Source: Crotalaria pallida (lineage: Eukaryota; Streptophyta; Magnoliopsida; Fabales; Fabaceae). From it: a stretch of 64,000 nt of DNA. Below are positions 22,635 through 33,721 of the stretch, one piece after another (the first letter of the stretch is position 1; each line of letters opens with the position of its first letter). Location: NCBI GenBank assembly GCA_037953625.1, contig CM075649.1, positions 97,593,290-97,657,289 of the forward strand, read 5' to 3'. The notes below the pieces were generated by a model that saw only the letters and a program-made list of their open reading frames with translations, had not been told where the DNA came from and did no database searches. The position numbers and the translations under genes are program-made.

Positions 22635-23300
22635 TCCGACACTATGCTGCTCGGAACACCGTGAAGTCGAACAATGTCCTTTATGTACAACTGCATCAAT
22701 TTCTCAAGGTTGTACTTCATGTTGATCGGCAGGAAATGGGCACACTTCGTAAGTCGGTCCACCACAACCCAAATGGCTTCCTGCCCTGATCTCGTCCTTG
22801 GTAGACCTGACACAAAATCCATCGAAATGCTATCCCACTTCCATTGCGGAATCTCCAAGGATTTAAGTAATCCTCCTGGTTCCTGATGCTCTATCTCGGC
22901 TTTCTCGCACGTCAAACACCGAGACACATAATCTGCCACATCGGTCTTCAACTTCGGCCACCAAAATATCCTCGTCAGATCCTGGTACATCTTTGTGGCT
23001 CCCGGATGAAGACTCATCTTCATTTTATGAGCCTCTTCCATCAACTCTCTTCGGACTTCAAAGTCCATGGTAATGCAATCTCGGCCCCGAAATCGTACGA
23101 GACTCGGGTTCATCCTTGTCTCCTTCTCTTTCTAGTAGCTTTTGGAGTTCTAGGTCGGCAGCCTGTCTTTCCTTGATGAAACCCACGAAGTCAGTGGTTA
23201 CTTGCAGCACCTCCAGTACAACACTGTTTTCCTTATTCTGTACACCGAGGTTAAGGTCACTAAACTCCTGATCTCGGTTACCGAGTTGGGTCTCTCCCAC
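22601..23300 (-). pseudogene. Integrase N-terminal part with internal deletion
   Basis: The 170-aa frame (22601-23113) has the zinc-binding His/Cys set (AHKMKMSLHPGATK, CLTCEKAE), the first catalytic Asp (SMDFVSGLP) and the second in SIVSD. It then jumps at about 22640 into the far C-terminus. The segment holding the catalytic Glu is gone, so integration in cis is impossible. Sequence 23058-23300 is the region just upstream of integrase in another frame. Confidence 0.82.
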
Positions 23301-23375
23301 TTGAGCACAGCTTCCACCTTGGAGGGATCAATCGCAACACCGTGCTTGGATATCACATGACCGAGGAAACAAACC
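23280..23375 (-). pseudogene. RT remnant
   Basis: About 30 codons read CFLGHVISKHGVAIDPSK and KVEAVLKWERP, matching RT residues about 139-170 of element A. Directly downstream it is fused to pre-integrase sequence, so RNase H has been deleted. Upstream it stops at about 23376, where unrelated sequence begins. This marks the inner border of the captured segment. Confidence 0.8.
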
Positions 23376-24492
23376 TCCTATACTTCAGCGATTAACAAAG
23401 GATCCGAGTACTTTGGGATCCATAAGAAATTCATGCTTTTCATGAAAGAAGATAGCTCAAATTTTCAGGGTCACGAACCTGCTGCGAGGTACCATAACCA
23501 ATGGAGGAAATGTTCTCTCTTGTGAGGAACCAGAGGAAAGAAACAAGACTGGGTTTCCGAGAACAATTTAAGCTTAAGATCGATAGACACGAGGAACACC
23601 GAATTCACAGCTATTTTCCAGCACACTTAAAACGGTCCTTGGTTAAGATCTGAGGACAACTCTTCCAAGAGCGATTCGAGCCTAGAAGGGTGAAAAAGAG
23701 GAGCATTTTCTTCTATTGGTTAGAACCCCACCTAAGGCCTTTTAGTGATTTAGAACCTTAACCAAGGTTCATCAGAGCACCAATAGAGTTGGAATAGTGT
23801 TTAGCACCTTTGGTGTGGGATAAACCGAGTTATTCCGAGTAGCCCTTACCCTACCCCTCAACTTGAGTAGGTGGAGCTAAAGTGGTACATGGGGTTCAGT
23901 TGGCTGCTAATCGTTATTATTGGGGTTGTTTCGAATTTTCTATGCGAATCACTGTTTATGAGTCTTAGTAAAGATCCTATAGGATTAAAGTTTCAATCGG
24001 GTTTTCGACAGGGTTAGAATTCTTAGATGGTGTAGTCGGATTTCAACTAGATAATTGCAATAATATAGCACGTCAATAAACGCGAAGACCGAGGTGGTCA
24101 GTCCCAATTCCGCATTAATCAACTGTACATCACTGCATTATTGAATGATAGCCTTATCTTTTAACAGATGCAAGGAAAGGATGACCAATCCTGACCGTAC
24201 ACTATTAAAGGATGACACTATCATAAGGTTTTTGGTTAAGTCTCTTGTTACGGTCTCATAACTAGATGGTACTCAAGATTGGATTGAAGACGAGTATTTA
24301 TTAGCTTCCACAACACTTAGAAATACAAGATTAGGAATTTAAAATTCCAAGAGAACTGATTTAGGGTACTCTACATTGAAACTTAATAGAGATGCAGATT
24401 GAAAGTACCTAAAATGTTTATCTAACTTTTGGATCGTCCCGTACCTTTTTCTGGTTTGGCCCGGATTTCCCTAAGTAGCTGTACCGTAGACC
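23376..24492. other. Unassigned captured segment downstream of AlkB
   Basis: No retrotransposon or AlkB homology is visible. On the plus strand an open stretch of about 45 codons (near 23380-23510) reads with INKGSEYFGIHKKFMLF before a stop, and further short open pieces follow. It could be untranslated sequence of the AlkB donor gene or a second captured gene on the other strand. I do not recognise a family. Confidence 0.4.
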
Positions 24493-25410
24493 TCAAAGGT
24501 GCGGGCCAGGAAACTGATATTGTCGGAATGTAAGGTTGAGATGTCCAGGGCGAAGTCCTGTGTCATTGAGTAATCCTTCTGGGGCTGTTTCTGGTATGAT
24601 TGCCGACACACCATGAAAAATGTGTCGAGACTCGCCACCGAATATTAGTACGTCGCCTGACCCCAAGATAATTCTTTCTGCCCTCCTTGGATCTCTCTGG
24701 TCTCCATAGAGAAACTCAGCCGAGTCACCAATGCAGAATGATACTACGGGTATCCCTCTTTGCAGGCTTCCAACACTTTCGTCACGGTCCTGATGAAGAC
24801 CAAGCTTTCCATTTTCTTCATAGAAATTGACAATGCAGACATCAGGGGACATGGAAGGGAGTATGCCCTCCACTTCGTTTGCACCGCATTCTTTCTCAAT
24901 CAAAGATTGTGCTTCTTGCATTGCTCCCATAACCAGCCGAATGAAATGGTCAGGAATATCGGGTGGTTCGCTTCCATCAATTACCCTTTTGTGTCCATAC
25001 GCTCGGGTTTGAGGATTCCAGTCTAAGCCGAGGCACATCATTTTCAGTCGGAGTCTGGCTCCACTTGTAAAGCTTGGTTGATAGAAACCTCCAGGACTTA
25101 GGCCCATCTCACGACAGTTCTTTATTACGTCTACCTGTCCTTCATGAGCCAAGTGCTGCTTCAGAAGGATCATTCCCGGCCTCAACATTATACTCTCCTT
25201 CTCACCAACTTGTACCCCCACGTGTTGCTCCTTGTCTTCAATAGTCAACCTAAACTTACCCATTGCAGAAGTTTGCCCTTCTCGAAAGCAAATGTCATAC
25301 GGCTTGGATTTTAAAGAATCAGCTGGGGAGTTGATCTTATGATTAGTAGCCGAACTGCTAGCATGAGAATGGAAAGACTGATTTTCCATGTTGCTACCAT
25401 GTAGCAACAA
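24493..25410 (-). CDS. AlkB-type Fe(II)/2-oxoglutarate dioxygenase carried by a retrotransposon
   Basis: An uninterrupted 305-aa ORF. The C-terminal two thirds match the plant ALKBH1-like AlkB family, dioxygenases that oxidatively remove alkyl groups from nucleic acid bases. Visible sites are N195 and Y197 (VNFY), the iron ligands H206 and D208 (LHQDRDE) and H266 (SRHIFHG), and the 2-oxoglutarate motif HLNLTFR at 290-296. In bacterial and plant AlkB that motif starts with Arg (RxNLTFR); here it is His (CAT at 24543-24541), a change expected to weaken cosubstrate binding. The first 75 residues are low in recognisable features, and plant relatives are usually longer, so the N-terminus may be truncated. 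There are no introns. It lies on the sense strand of the element where gag normally starts, so it would be the first ORF of the LTR transcript. Confidence 0.9.
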   Translation of the reverse strand: MLLHGSNMENQSFHSHASSSATNHKINSPADSLKSKPYDICFREGQTSAMGKFRLTIEDKEQHVGVQVGEKESIMLRPGMILLKQHLAHEGQVDVIKNCREMGLSPGGFYQPSFTSGARLRLKMMCLGLDWNPQTRAYGHKRVIDGSEPPDIPDHFIRLVMGAMQEAQSLIEKECGANEVEGILPSMSPDVCIVNFYEENGKLGLHQDRDESVGSLQRGIPVVSFCIGDSAEFLYGDQRDPRRAERIILGSGDVLIFGGESRHIFHGVSAIIPETAPEGLLNDTGLRPGHLNLTFRQYQFPGPHL

Positions 25411-25576
25411 AGGGTTCTGTTGATGCAGACATCTACATAACTTAGTGCATAACTACATAGGAGTCTATAACTATAAACCTAAGCAACTACTTATAGAACT
25501 TGACACTATTTCCTGGTTACTCTCTTGGTGAGTAACCGTTGGAGATGTGAGTCCACACTCCAAAGGCCGAGGGAAA
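25411..25576 (-). other. 5' leader of the AlkB-carrying element
   Basis: Untranslated sequence between primer site and AlkB ORF. Its part near the primer site is clearly related to the leader of element A (6962-7124), for example GGTTACTCACCAAGAGAGTA against GATTACTCACCTAGCGAGTA. The retrotransposon leader was thus kept and the capture begins close to the old gag start. Confidence 0.65.
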
Positions 25577-25590
25577 CTGCTCTGATACCA
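25577..25590 (-). other. Primer-binding site, tRNA-iMet type
   Basis: The minus strand reads TGGTATCAGAGCAG, four bases inside the right LTR, as in element A. Confidence 0.9.
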
Positions 25591-25594
25591 AAAT

Positions 25595-28523
25595 TATAAC
25601 ACCCTATATAATAATTACCCTTAAACCCGAAAATTAGGATTTAAAATTTCTTTTAAAGAAAATGTGATGATTGCCAAAATAATATTTCTTTTTCATTAAT
25701 ATCAAATCATCAGAGTTAAAAGCGGAAGACTTCATTAATCATTAAATAAGAGTTGAGAAACATAGCTACTCCGAGCTCATTAGTTCGAATTATAAAAATG
25801 ATGTTTAGCTTGGCCATTGGGCCGAGATCAAAATATACAAAAGCGTGTTTTAGCTCGGCCCAACTAGCCGAGATCCAATACAAAACAAATATTTTAGCTC
25901 GGCCCAAATGGCCGAGACCTATCTACCTATCGGTCTCTAAATAACTTACTCTCCCTGTGAGGGAGAGTGATCCTGCTCGGCCGGGGACTGCGTCTGCTCG
26001 GGCTCAGTACCTGAAAAATGGTAAGGAGGTGAGCATTACACAGAACTTAAATAAGCAGTTTCTAAAATGACATACCGAACTACCAAGCCAAACACAAGTA
26101 GTCAAATAGCATATAAATAACAAGTAGTCAAGCCCATATATCTCATGCATATATCACATTAGCTCGGTTCACATACACACAATCTCATCTAACTCGGCTC
26201 ACATCCTACCATCTCATCTAGCTCTGCTCACATTATAAACCAGTTTGCTCATTACCTACTAACTTTACCTCGGTTCCCATTCTCAACCACTATATCCTTC
26301 CCTGACTAATTATACCTCGGTTCACATTCTCTTACCTCGGATTAGCATCACTATCTCGGACATTACTCATTATTCCATTTTCACATAGTTTACAATCTTT
26401 TACTCTTCTCGGATGCATACACCCAGTGCATGTCTTACACCATTTAAAGTCGGATATCGGAGTGTCCATAACTGCGAGTACCTAGTACCCGTCTTACAGC
26501 TGCACATACCCAGTATGCGTCTTACGCGATCAATGCACGCACCCAGTGCGCGTTTGCTATGACCAGGAGCACTACCGCCGATCATTCTATGGGGTTAAGG
26601 AGAGTCCATAACTGCGAGCACCCAGTACCTGTCTTACAGCGGCGCATCTCGGCGACTTACGCGATCAATGCACGCACCCAGTACGCGTCTGCTATGACCA
26701 GGACCACATCCCACCGGTTCCGTGCTCGGAACCTTGTGTGAATCATAACTGCGAGCACCCAGTACCCGTCTTACAGCTTCACATACCCAGTATGCGTCTG
26801 ATGCGATTAATGCATGCACCCGGTACACGTCTTCTATGACCCGATCACACAACCATTTCTCTTTAATTCCTCTTATCCTCTTAACCATTTATTTAGCTCG
26901 GCCTCTCTCGGCTCAACTCTTTAATTTATTCCTCTTTACATTAATCTCATTATTTACTTAGCTCGGACTCTCTCGGCTCAACTCTTTAATTTATTCCTCT
27001 TTACATTAATCTCATTATTTACTTAGCTCGGACTCTCTCGGCTCAACCTCTCTACTTATCCCTTTAACCATCTTTCTAGCTCGGCCTCTCTCTCGGCTAA
27101 ACTCGGTAACCATTCCCTCTTTCCATTAATCTTACTCATTTTCTGCCTTATTACTCTATCTCTCCTACTTTCCATCTCTACCATTTTCTCATACCCATTC
27201 CCGAAGTCACTCAGCTCGGCCACAGACATGGATCATAAATATCAAAGCTCATAAACATTTATACACAAAGTTCATAATCACTTATACAACAGCAACAACA
27301 ATAAGAATAAAACACTCAACCAATCCATCATGTAAATACCAACATATAGCATATAACGATACTCATCCCTACTTCAAACTCATGTTTCTAATTCGTTTAT
27401 TAGTTCCCTTTTACCCTTTTTACCATTTCCTTTCTACATTAACCTAGATCCATTTCCTAATCTAACACCCACTCTTAGTACCCTTTATGAACACCCCAGA
27501 AACCCAAACTCAAGTAGAGGTAACACTCACTCCTTACCTCAAACCGTGAGAGATAAGAGTTGAGATCTTGAGAATGGCTTTCCTTGACCTTGACCTTGTG
27601 AGCTTCACACCCTTGAGTCCTTTTCTCTAAGCTGCCACGAGTTCCTCCCAGCTGCACACTCAAAACCGGCTGCTCTAGGGACGCCCGAAACGGAAGAGAA
27701 TGGAGAGGATCCAGGGAACGTCGGAACAGGGACACCGGAACAGCATGGGGACGGAGAGAAGGAGGGTCTCCGGTTGGTGGATCTTGAAAGAGAAGAGGAA
27801 GAATATGTGAGTGAGGAGGAAATATGTTTGAATGAGAAGAGGGAAGGTAGGTGGAGTTGTTGTCGTTGGACTTTCAGAGAATAGAATGAGGGAGAGAGAT
27901 GAAGGAGGAAGAGAGTGGAAGTGCAAAGTGTTGAGTGTTGTGTGTTGGATTTTCTTTTATTCAATTAAGGGGGGACATTTGTGTGGTCCACATTAGAGGC
28001 TTCTTTGGGGAAGCTAGAATGAGTGGCTAGGATTCATTGGCTTCTTGAGGAAGCCGTGAATAATACATTGAAAGGGACATAAAGCAATGACAATGACATA
28101 AAGTGAATGGCAAGGACAGTGTACGGATGGTACAAAACCCAAAGGGCTACAACTCACATGAGCTGGCACGGAGGATCTAGGACGTGTCGGCTAGAGTACG
28201 TCGGCTAGGATACATCGGCTCGGATACGTCGGCTCGGTTTGTAGGAACAGTAGTAGTCCGAGCTTCCTTCTCGGATGATATTGTGAGGTGCGCTGAGGTC
28301 GGCTAATCCGAGCTGACAATAGACTTCGCGTTTTATTCCCATTTAGTTCTTTAGCTCGGCTGAGGTCGGTCCGAGGCCCTAGATCTACTCATCTGGTCGG
28401 TCTATGCTTCCTATTACCTCACTACCCTTATACAATATCTATGGCTTAATCCTACCCTTAAATAAATATTTATATATTATTTTATCAATTTATTATATTA
28501 CTATTAATTTCTAGGATGTTACA
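25595..28523 (-). repeat. Right LTR of the AlkB-carrying element
   Basis: 2929 bp, the same length as the left LTR. It starts TATAACACC instead of TGTAACACC, a single transition in the terminal dinucleotide, and ends GGATGTTACA. It carries the same hairpin and array (25948-25968; 26410-26840). Confidence 0.93.
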
Positions 28524-30071
28524 GGTCTCAGGATGGCAAAGGAGGTAGGGGCTCGAGAAGTCAAGATTTTCAGTGATTCTCAGCTGGTGGTCTCTCAAGT
28601 CAAAGGAGATTATCAAGCCAAAGAACCCATCCTCCAAAAGTATCTTGAGAAGGTGAAGTTCTTGTCTTCAGAGTTTGCCAAAGTTGAATTCTGTCATATT
28701 CCAAGGGAAAGCAATGGCCGAGCAGACATTCTTTCAAAACTTGCTTCAACAAAAAGGCCCCGAAAATAACAAGACATTGGTCCAGGAAACGGTGCACGGA
28801 CCTAGCGTTGTCCCCTTCGTTTCGGTGGATCCAAATTGGACTGCTCCAATCACGAGTTACTTAGAACAAGGAACTTTGCCTACTGATCCAACCGAGGCTA
28901 AGAAGCTTATCAGGAAAGCGTCGCAATTTGCTCTGGTTGAAGGAATTTTGTTTCGCCGAGGGGTCAGTGGCCCTATGCTCAGATGTTTGGATCCCACTGA
29001 AGCAAAACAAACACTTGAAGAGGTTCACGGAGGAATCGGAAGTCATCATGTTGGGGGTAAAACATTGGCCAAAAAGATTCTAAGGGCAGGATATTATTGG
29101 CCGACCCTTCAGCAAGATGCAATTAATCATGTGAAAAGATGCGGATAGTGTCAATTCCATAGCGATGTGTACCAGAAGCCGGCCGAGGAACTCCACTCAC
29201 TTTCATCTCCCTATCCTTTCTATCAATGGGGAATGGATTTGATTGGCCAGTTCCCCACCGCACCAGGACAGCTGAAATGGGTGGTAGTTGTCATAGATTA
29301 TTTTACCAAATGGGTAGAAGCCGAGCCTCTAACAACTATCTCGTCTGCCAAAGTTCAGAAGTTTTTTGAAAGGTAGGTCATAGCTCGGTTTGGAGTTCCA
29401 CAAGTTCTGGTGACTGACAACGGAACTCAGTTCGCAGCAAAGGTGTTCCAAGATTTGGTCAATGCTTTAAACATCGAGCACTATTTTTCCTTGGTTGAGC
29501 ATCCTCAGACCAATGGACAAGTGGAATCAGTGAATCGAACCATCATCTAGGGAATTAAGAAGAGGCTTATTGGTGCAAAGGGAAATTGGTTGGATAATCT
29601 GCATGAAGTACTTTGGTCATACCGCACCACAATAAAACCTCGACGGGGGAAACTCCTTATCAGCTTACCTACGGCTGTGACGCAGTCATCCCGATGGAAA
29701 GGATCATCCCCTCATTTCGAACCATACAACAACCAAACCCCCTCAACAACACTTTACTGTGTGAAGACCTCATTCTGTCTGATGAAGTCAGAGATCTAGC
29801 CGCCGAGCGAGAACGACATGCCAAGCTAATGCAAGCAAAAGAGTATAATCGCTTGGTAGTACCCAGAGAATTCGAAGTAGGTGACCTCGTCCTAAGAAGA
29901 GCTGACATTGGCCTGAAAAACGCTAAAGACGGAAAACTGGCTCAAAACTGGGAAGGGCCTTACCGAATAGCTTCCAAGACGGGAACAGGGGCCTACAAAC
30001 TCGAAACTCTCTCTGGGGATCTCATCAATAACACTTGGAATGTGGCAAAGCTTAAAGCGTATTTCAGCTAA
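28524..30071 (+). pseudogene. Tat second RNase H (end) and integrase
   Basis: Coding sequence resumes after the GGTCT duplication. The archaeal-type RNase H continues with FSDSQLVVSQVKGDY (catalytic Asp) and GRADILSKLAS (final Asp). Integrase follows after a frameshift near 28760: zinc site H, H, C, C (GIGSHHVGGKT and KRCG-stop-C), then MDLIGQF, VTDNGTQF and NGQVES for the catalytic acids. TAG stops at 29146, 29374 and 29548 and a frameshift near 29640 break it. The last part (29613-30071) is the integrase C-terminus ending NVAKLKAYFS. All catalytic residues are recognisable but the protein cannot be made. Confidence 0.87.
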
Positions 30072-30569
30072 AGTTTTTCATCCCTATTTCAATTCTGTTT
30101 TTAGTTTCATTGTTACTTTTGCTAAGTGATAGGTCTGTTTATTTTTGATAATGGTGTACGCTCGGTGGAACTCCGAGCCCATTGCATTTACTGCTTCAGT
30201 TAAATGAAAGTTCTGTTTCTGAATTCATTGTATTTATGTACTTTTCCTCATAACCTATTAGCCACCGTTTATGACGCGAACGATTATAAACAGCTCGAAC
30301 AAGAGCTTATAACTCGTCAAGTACTTTAAAAGATTCCCGATTCAAACGTGATTGGCATAAAATCATTTTATACATCGCGGATAGAGGAACCCACCTTGGC
30401 TAGAGTGTCGGAGTTCCGAGGTCTTAACACTTGAATTCATAACTAAAAGAATAATATGAGAGAAGCAAAAAGTCATAACGGATATTATAAATATTCAAAG
30501 TGGTTACAGCAAAAGGTCCAAGCCCATCTAATGGGGCAAATACATAAGTTGAAAATCAAAAGGGTAAAT
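30072..30569. other. Noncoding Tat spacer
   Basis: Between the end of integrase and the end of the converging antisense gene. I see no ORF or structured repeat; it presumably holds the antisense gene's 3' end. Confidence 0.5.
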
Positions 30570-31773
30570 CTACTCTATATCAGACAACACTATACTTTCA
30601 GGATCAAATTTATCATCCTCTTCTTCTTCGTCGCCTTCAGCTTCTCCTTGTTCACCCTCGGTCCCGTCTTCTTCGGTCTCTTCAGCAAAGTGGTCAGGCA
30701 GATCGTTTCCACCCATGTCTATTTCGACTCCGTTCTCACCCACGATCCGACCATCTTTAACACTGAAGTTGGGGTCAACACCTTTGGTTATGAGGCCAGG
30801 ATTCAAGATACGAAGCTGCTCGACGGTATTGAGGAAAGAGTCTTCAACTGCATGATCCCAGTTGTAAAGATTCTCTCTGGCATCCTCCTCGGCTTTCCGA
30901 GCCTTCTCTGTAGCCTCCCGCAGAGCTGTGGCATCCTCTTCGGCCTTCTTCAGGATCTCCTCGGCCCTCCTCATCCTCTCATTGGCCTCCTGAAGAGTTT
31001 TCTCAGCCTTCTCTTGTCAGCCTCGGCTCTAGCCTTGGCATCTTCAGCCTCTTGCTTATCCTTTTGCAGCCCTTCCTTCTCTACAGCCAATGTTTGAAGT
31101 CTTCTTTCAAAGGCTTCTACCTGGAGGTTTAAATAATCCTCCCGAGCGTCAGCTGCTTGTCGTTTTTTCTTCCCTTCGGTGGCCACGCTAGCATAAACAT
31201 CCTCACCATGCTGACCAAGGTAGCGAAGAATGCTCGCACTCCTTAGAAGACTCTTTACCAAGGCGGAACAGTTGTTTTCCCAAACCGATGCAGGCCAGGC
31301 ATCCATCACTTGTGCATCTTCAGGTGGGAAGACTGTTGCATTGAAGCCATCAGGAGTCTTCTTCGCCCACACTGTTTTTGCAACAATGTCCTCCCTGCCC
31401 TCAGAGCCTTGGATCCCTTTGTGGGATTTACTAAGGTTAAGCCACTCCCCAGCTACCCCTTTTCCCTTGTCCATCCGAGGCCTCTTGGGGGGACGCTCGG
31501 GAGTACCTTCGACACTTAGCTGAGCCTCCACGTTAACTTCAGCAACTTCGACAACACGGTGCCCAGTAACTACTTGCTCAATGCCCTCGTCTGCCAAGAC
31601 CTCCACGGCAGGAGCAGCACTGGGAGTAACTGTTGGACTGTCAGTTGGTGTTGGCCCGGAGGACTGGCTCCTACTCGATGAACCAGAACCTGCCTTCATC
31701 GCAGCTAGCTGAGCCATCCTAGATGAGGCAGCAACACTCTTCTTGGCCTTAGATACTTTTTTCACCATTTTCT

Positions 31774-31826
31774 CTGCAACAGAAAGAGTATGTCAGTATT
31801 ATACCTAGCAAAAAAAAAATGGATAC
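31774..31826 (-). other. Candidate 53-nt intron in the antisense gene
   Basis: On the minus strand CTGG|GTATCC and TTTCTGTTGCAG|AGAAAATGG form a plausible donor and acceptor around a T-rich sequence. Removing it joins the two ORFs in one frame and removes the stop ending the upstream one. At 53 nt it would be short for a plant intron, so it remains a candidate. Confidence 0.5.
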
Positions 31827-32865
31827 CCAGCTCGGTCTTCACTTTAGCCTTTGTTCTCTTCAAAAGTATTTGTTTCGTATCAATCTGGCCTTTTTCTTGG
31901 AGATATTCCCAAACCCGATCACATACACGTCTCTCGGCCCTACTCAAATCCACTTTGTAGTCGAATTGGTATAAGGAGGCTCCTCTCTGATAAATATCGC
32001 CCGACCAGCTTAGTGGGAACTGGGGCACGACCTTAACTTCTTCTCCATCTTCAACTTGCTTCATGAACCAGCATACCTCGGCTCCCATATATTCATACTT
32101 GAAGAAGCGAGGTTTGAAGGATTTCCAAGAGTCGGTAACCTTAGCAAAAAGGGCATGGTCTTTCCGAGCCTTCAGCGGCACCCAGAGCCCTTTGGATTTA
32201 CCAAATTTGTTTACTTGAGGGGCATATATCCAAAAAAAGGCTCGTAATGTCGCGACCAGACCCTCAACATCGCAAAATTGCTGGAATGCTCTGGCAAAGG
32301 CCCACCTGCTCGGATGCAGCTGACTCGGGGCTATGCCTAGATGGTTGAGGACCTCTATCTCGAAGGTGGAAAATGGCACACGAATTCCGACCTTCGTGGC
32401 TATCTCCTCGTAGAAGTAGAAAAACTGTTGGTTTACTGGCACTTTGAAGCATATGTGGTCGTCTATGCTCACATGCGTCAAAGCAAATTCCGAGATATTC
32501 CTGCTTACATTCGGAGGGGTCAAAATAGGTCGAAGATGGTTCAAACTATCCGTCGTAAGCAAAGAGGGCCTTGTCCCGAGTACTTCTCGATCGAAAGTTT
32601 CGTCATACTCCGCACGGTTGGGTGGTAAAGGGAATTCTTCGGGATGGGTCACACACCTGCGCTCCACCATATCTGGGGAAAAAGTAAAAGGCTCGGCGTT
32701 AGCATTTTTCATAACAGGTATTTTAATTCTAAACCTAAGGCCGAGCCTTGGACTTTTTCCCCAAAACTCTTTCCCTCTTGTAAAGCACTCTGGGCTAGTC
32801 CTAACTTGAGCCCGACGCTCGGCAAACCTATAAGCTAATAGCCTCCTACTTTCCTCTGCGGGATC

Positions 32866-33370
32866 CACTACAGCATTTTTAACTTTCTGCAACGACACAA
32901 AACCGTTGCTGAAAGTACAAAAACCGTTGCTGAAAGTTTAGGCAACGGTTTTTGAACTGTTCTCTAGGTGAGTGTTGCCTATTGTCAATGGCAACGGTTT
33001 TTTGCATTTGGCAACAATTTTGTAAAACCGTTGCCCTTTGACTTATAAACAGCAACGGTTTCTTCTTTCATAATATGCAACGGTTTTATTAAGAAAACTG
33101 TTGCCCTTTGGCTTATAAACAGCAACGGTTTTATTAATCTATCTCATTTGCAACACTGATGAAACCGTTGCCTTATGTTTTAGCAACAAATATATAACTA
33201 TTGCCAACTTCACATAGGCAAAAACCGTTGCCTTTTGGCTTATAAACGACAACGGTTTTATTAATCTATAGCATATGCAACAAGGTTAAAACCGTTGCCT
33301 TATGTTTAAGCAACAGATATATAACTATCACCAACTTCACATAGGCAACACTTATTTTACTTTTAATCTA
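32866..33370. repeat. CACTA left terminus and subterminal repeats
   Basis: CACTACA terminus followed by about 13 copies of the 9-10-bp motif ACCGTTGCC/GGCAACGGT in mixed orientation, often in inverted pairs. In En/Spm such motifs are transposase-binding sites. Confidence 0.9.
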
Positions 33371-33621
33371 TATGCAACACTTTTTAATAAAATTAAATGC
33401 AGTAGTGTGTATATATATATATAATGAAATTAAATTATAATCACCATACATACCAAAATAACATAAGATTATATTATTCTATAATCTAAAAAGTACAAAG
33501 TTACCAAAAAAAATCTAAAAAGTACAAGACCAAATTAAGTACTTGATAATTAGCAACATAATTTTTTGCTAAATATCCAAAAAAATAAAACTCAAAGCTA
33601 AAATAATCCATATATACATTC

Positions 33622-33721
33622 TTGCATCCTTTAGAACTTTTCCTTGGCAAATTAAGCGCTGCCACTCTGATAACACTCCAGTTACAGAAGCAATTTGTTC
33701 TTTCAATGCAGGAAGTGGCAT
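33622..33721 (-). pseudogene. Captured exon: ubiquitin-like domain of a BAG6-type protein
   Basis: After an acceptor (CTCTGTTTTGCAG) the minus strand encodes ALKEQIASVTGVLSEWQR and LICQGKVLKD, which match the ubiquitin-like domain of plant BAG6/proline-rich ubiquitin-domain proteins involved in protein quality control. The match ends near KVLKDAR, about half a domain, and the sequence then turns AT-rich. One exon fragment only, preceded by intron-like DNA, so it was copied from genomic DNA. It has no stand-alone function. Confidence 0.75.

Larger units (their letters stand above)
19334..28523 (-). mobile_element. AlkB-carrying LTR element, non-autonomous chromovirus derivative
   Basis: Two LTRs of equal length (2929 bp; 19334-22262 and 25595-28523) bound a 3.3-kb internal region. 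A perfect GGTCT duplication (19329-19333 and 28524-28528) flanks the whole. The minus strand carries the iMet primer site, a leader similar to that of element A, an intact AlkB-type dioxygenase ORF where gag should begin, about 1.1 kb of unassigned sequence, an RT remnant, a partial integrase with an internal deletion, a chromodomain tail and a polypurine tract. Gag, protease, RT core and RNase H are absent. It must have been mobilised with proteins from related elements. The captured block is about 23376-25420. Confidence 0.92.

Noticed and set aside
24760..25026. Plus-strand 88-aa and 61-aa ORFs
   Set aside because: Shadows of the AlkB gene on the opposite strand.
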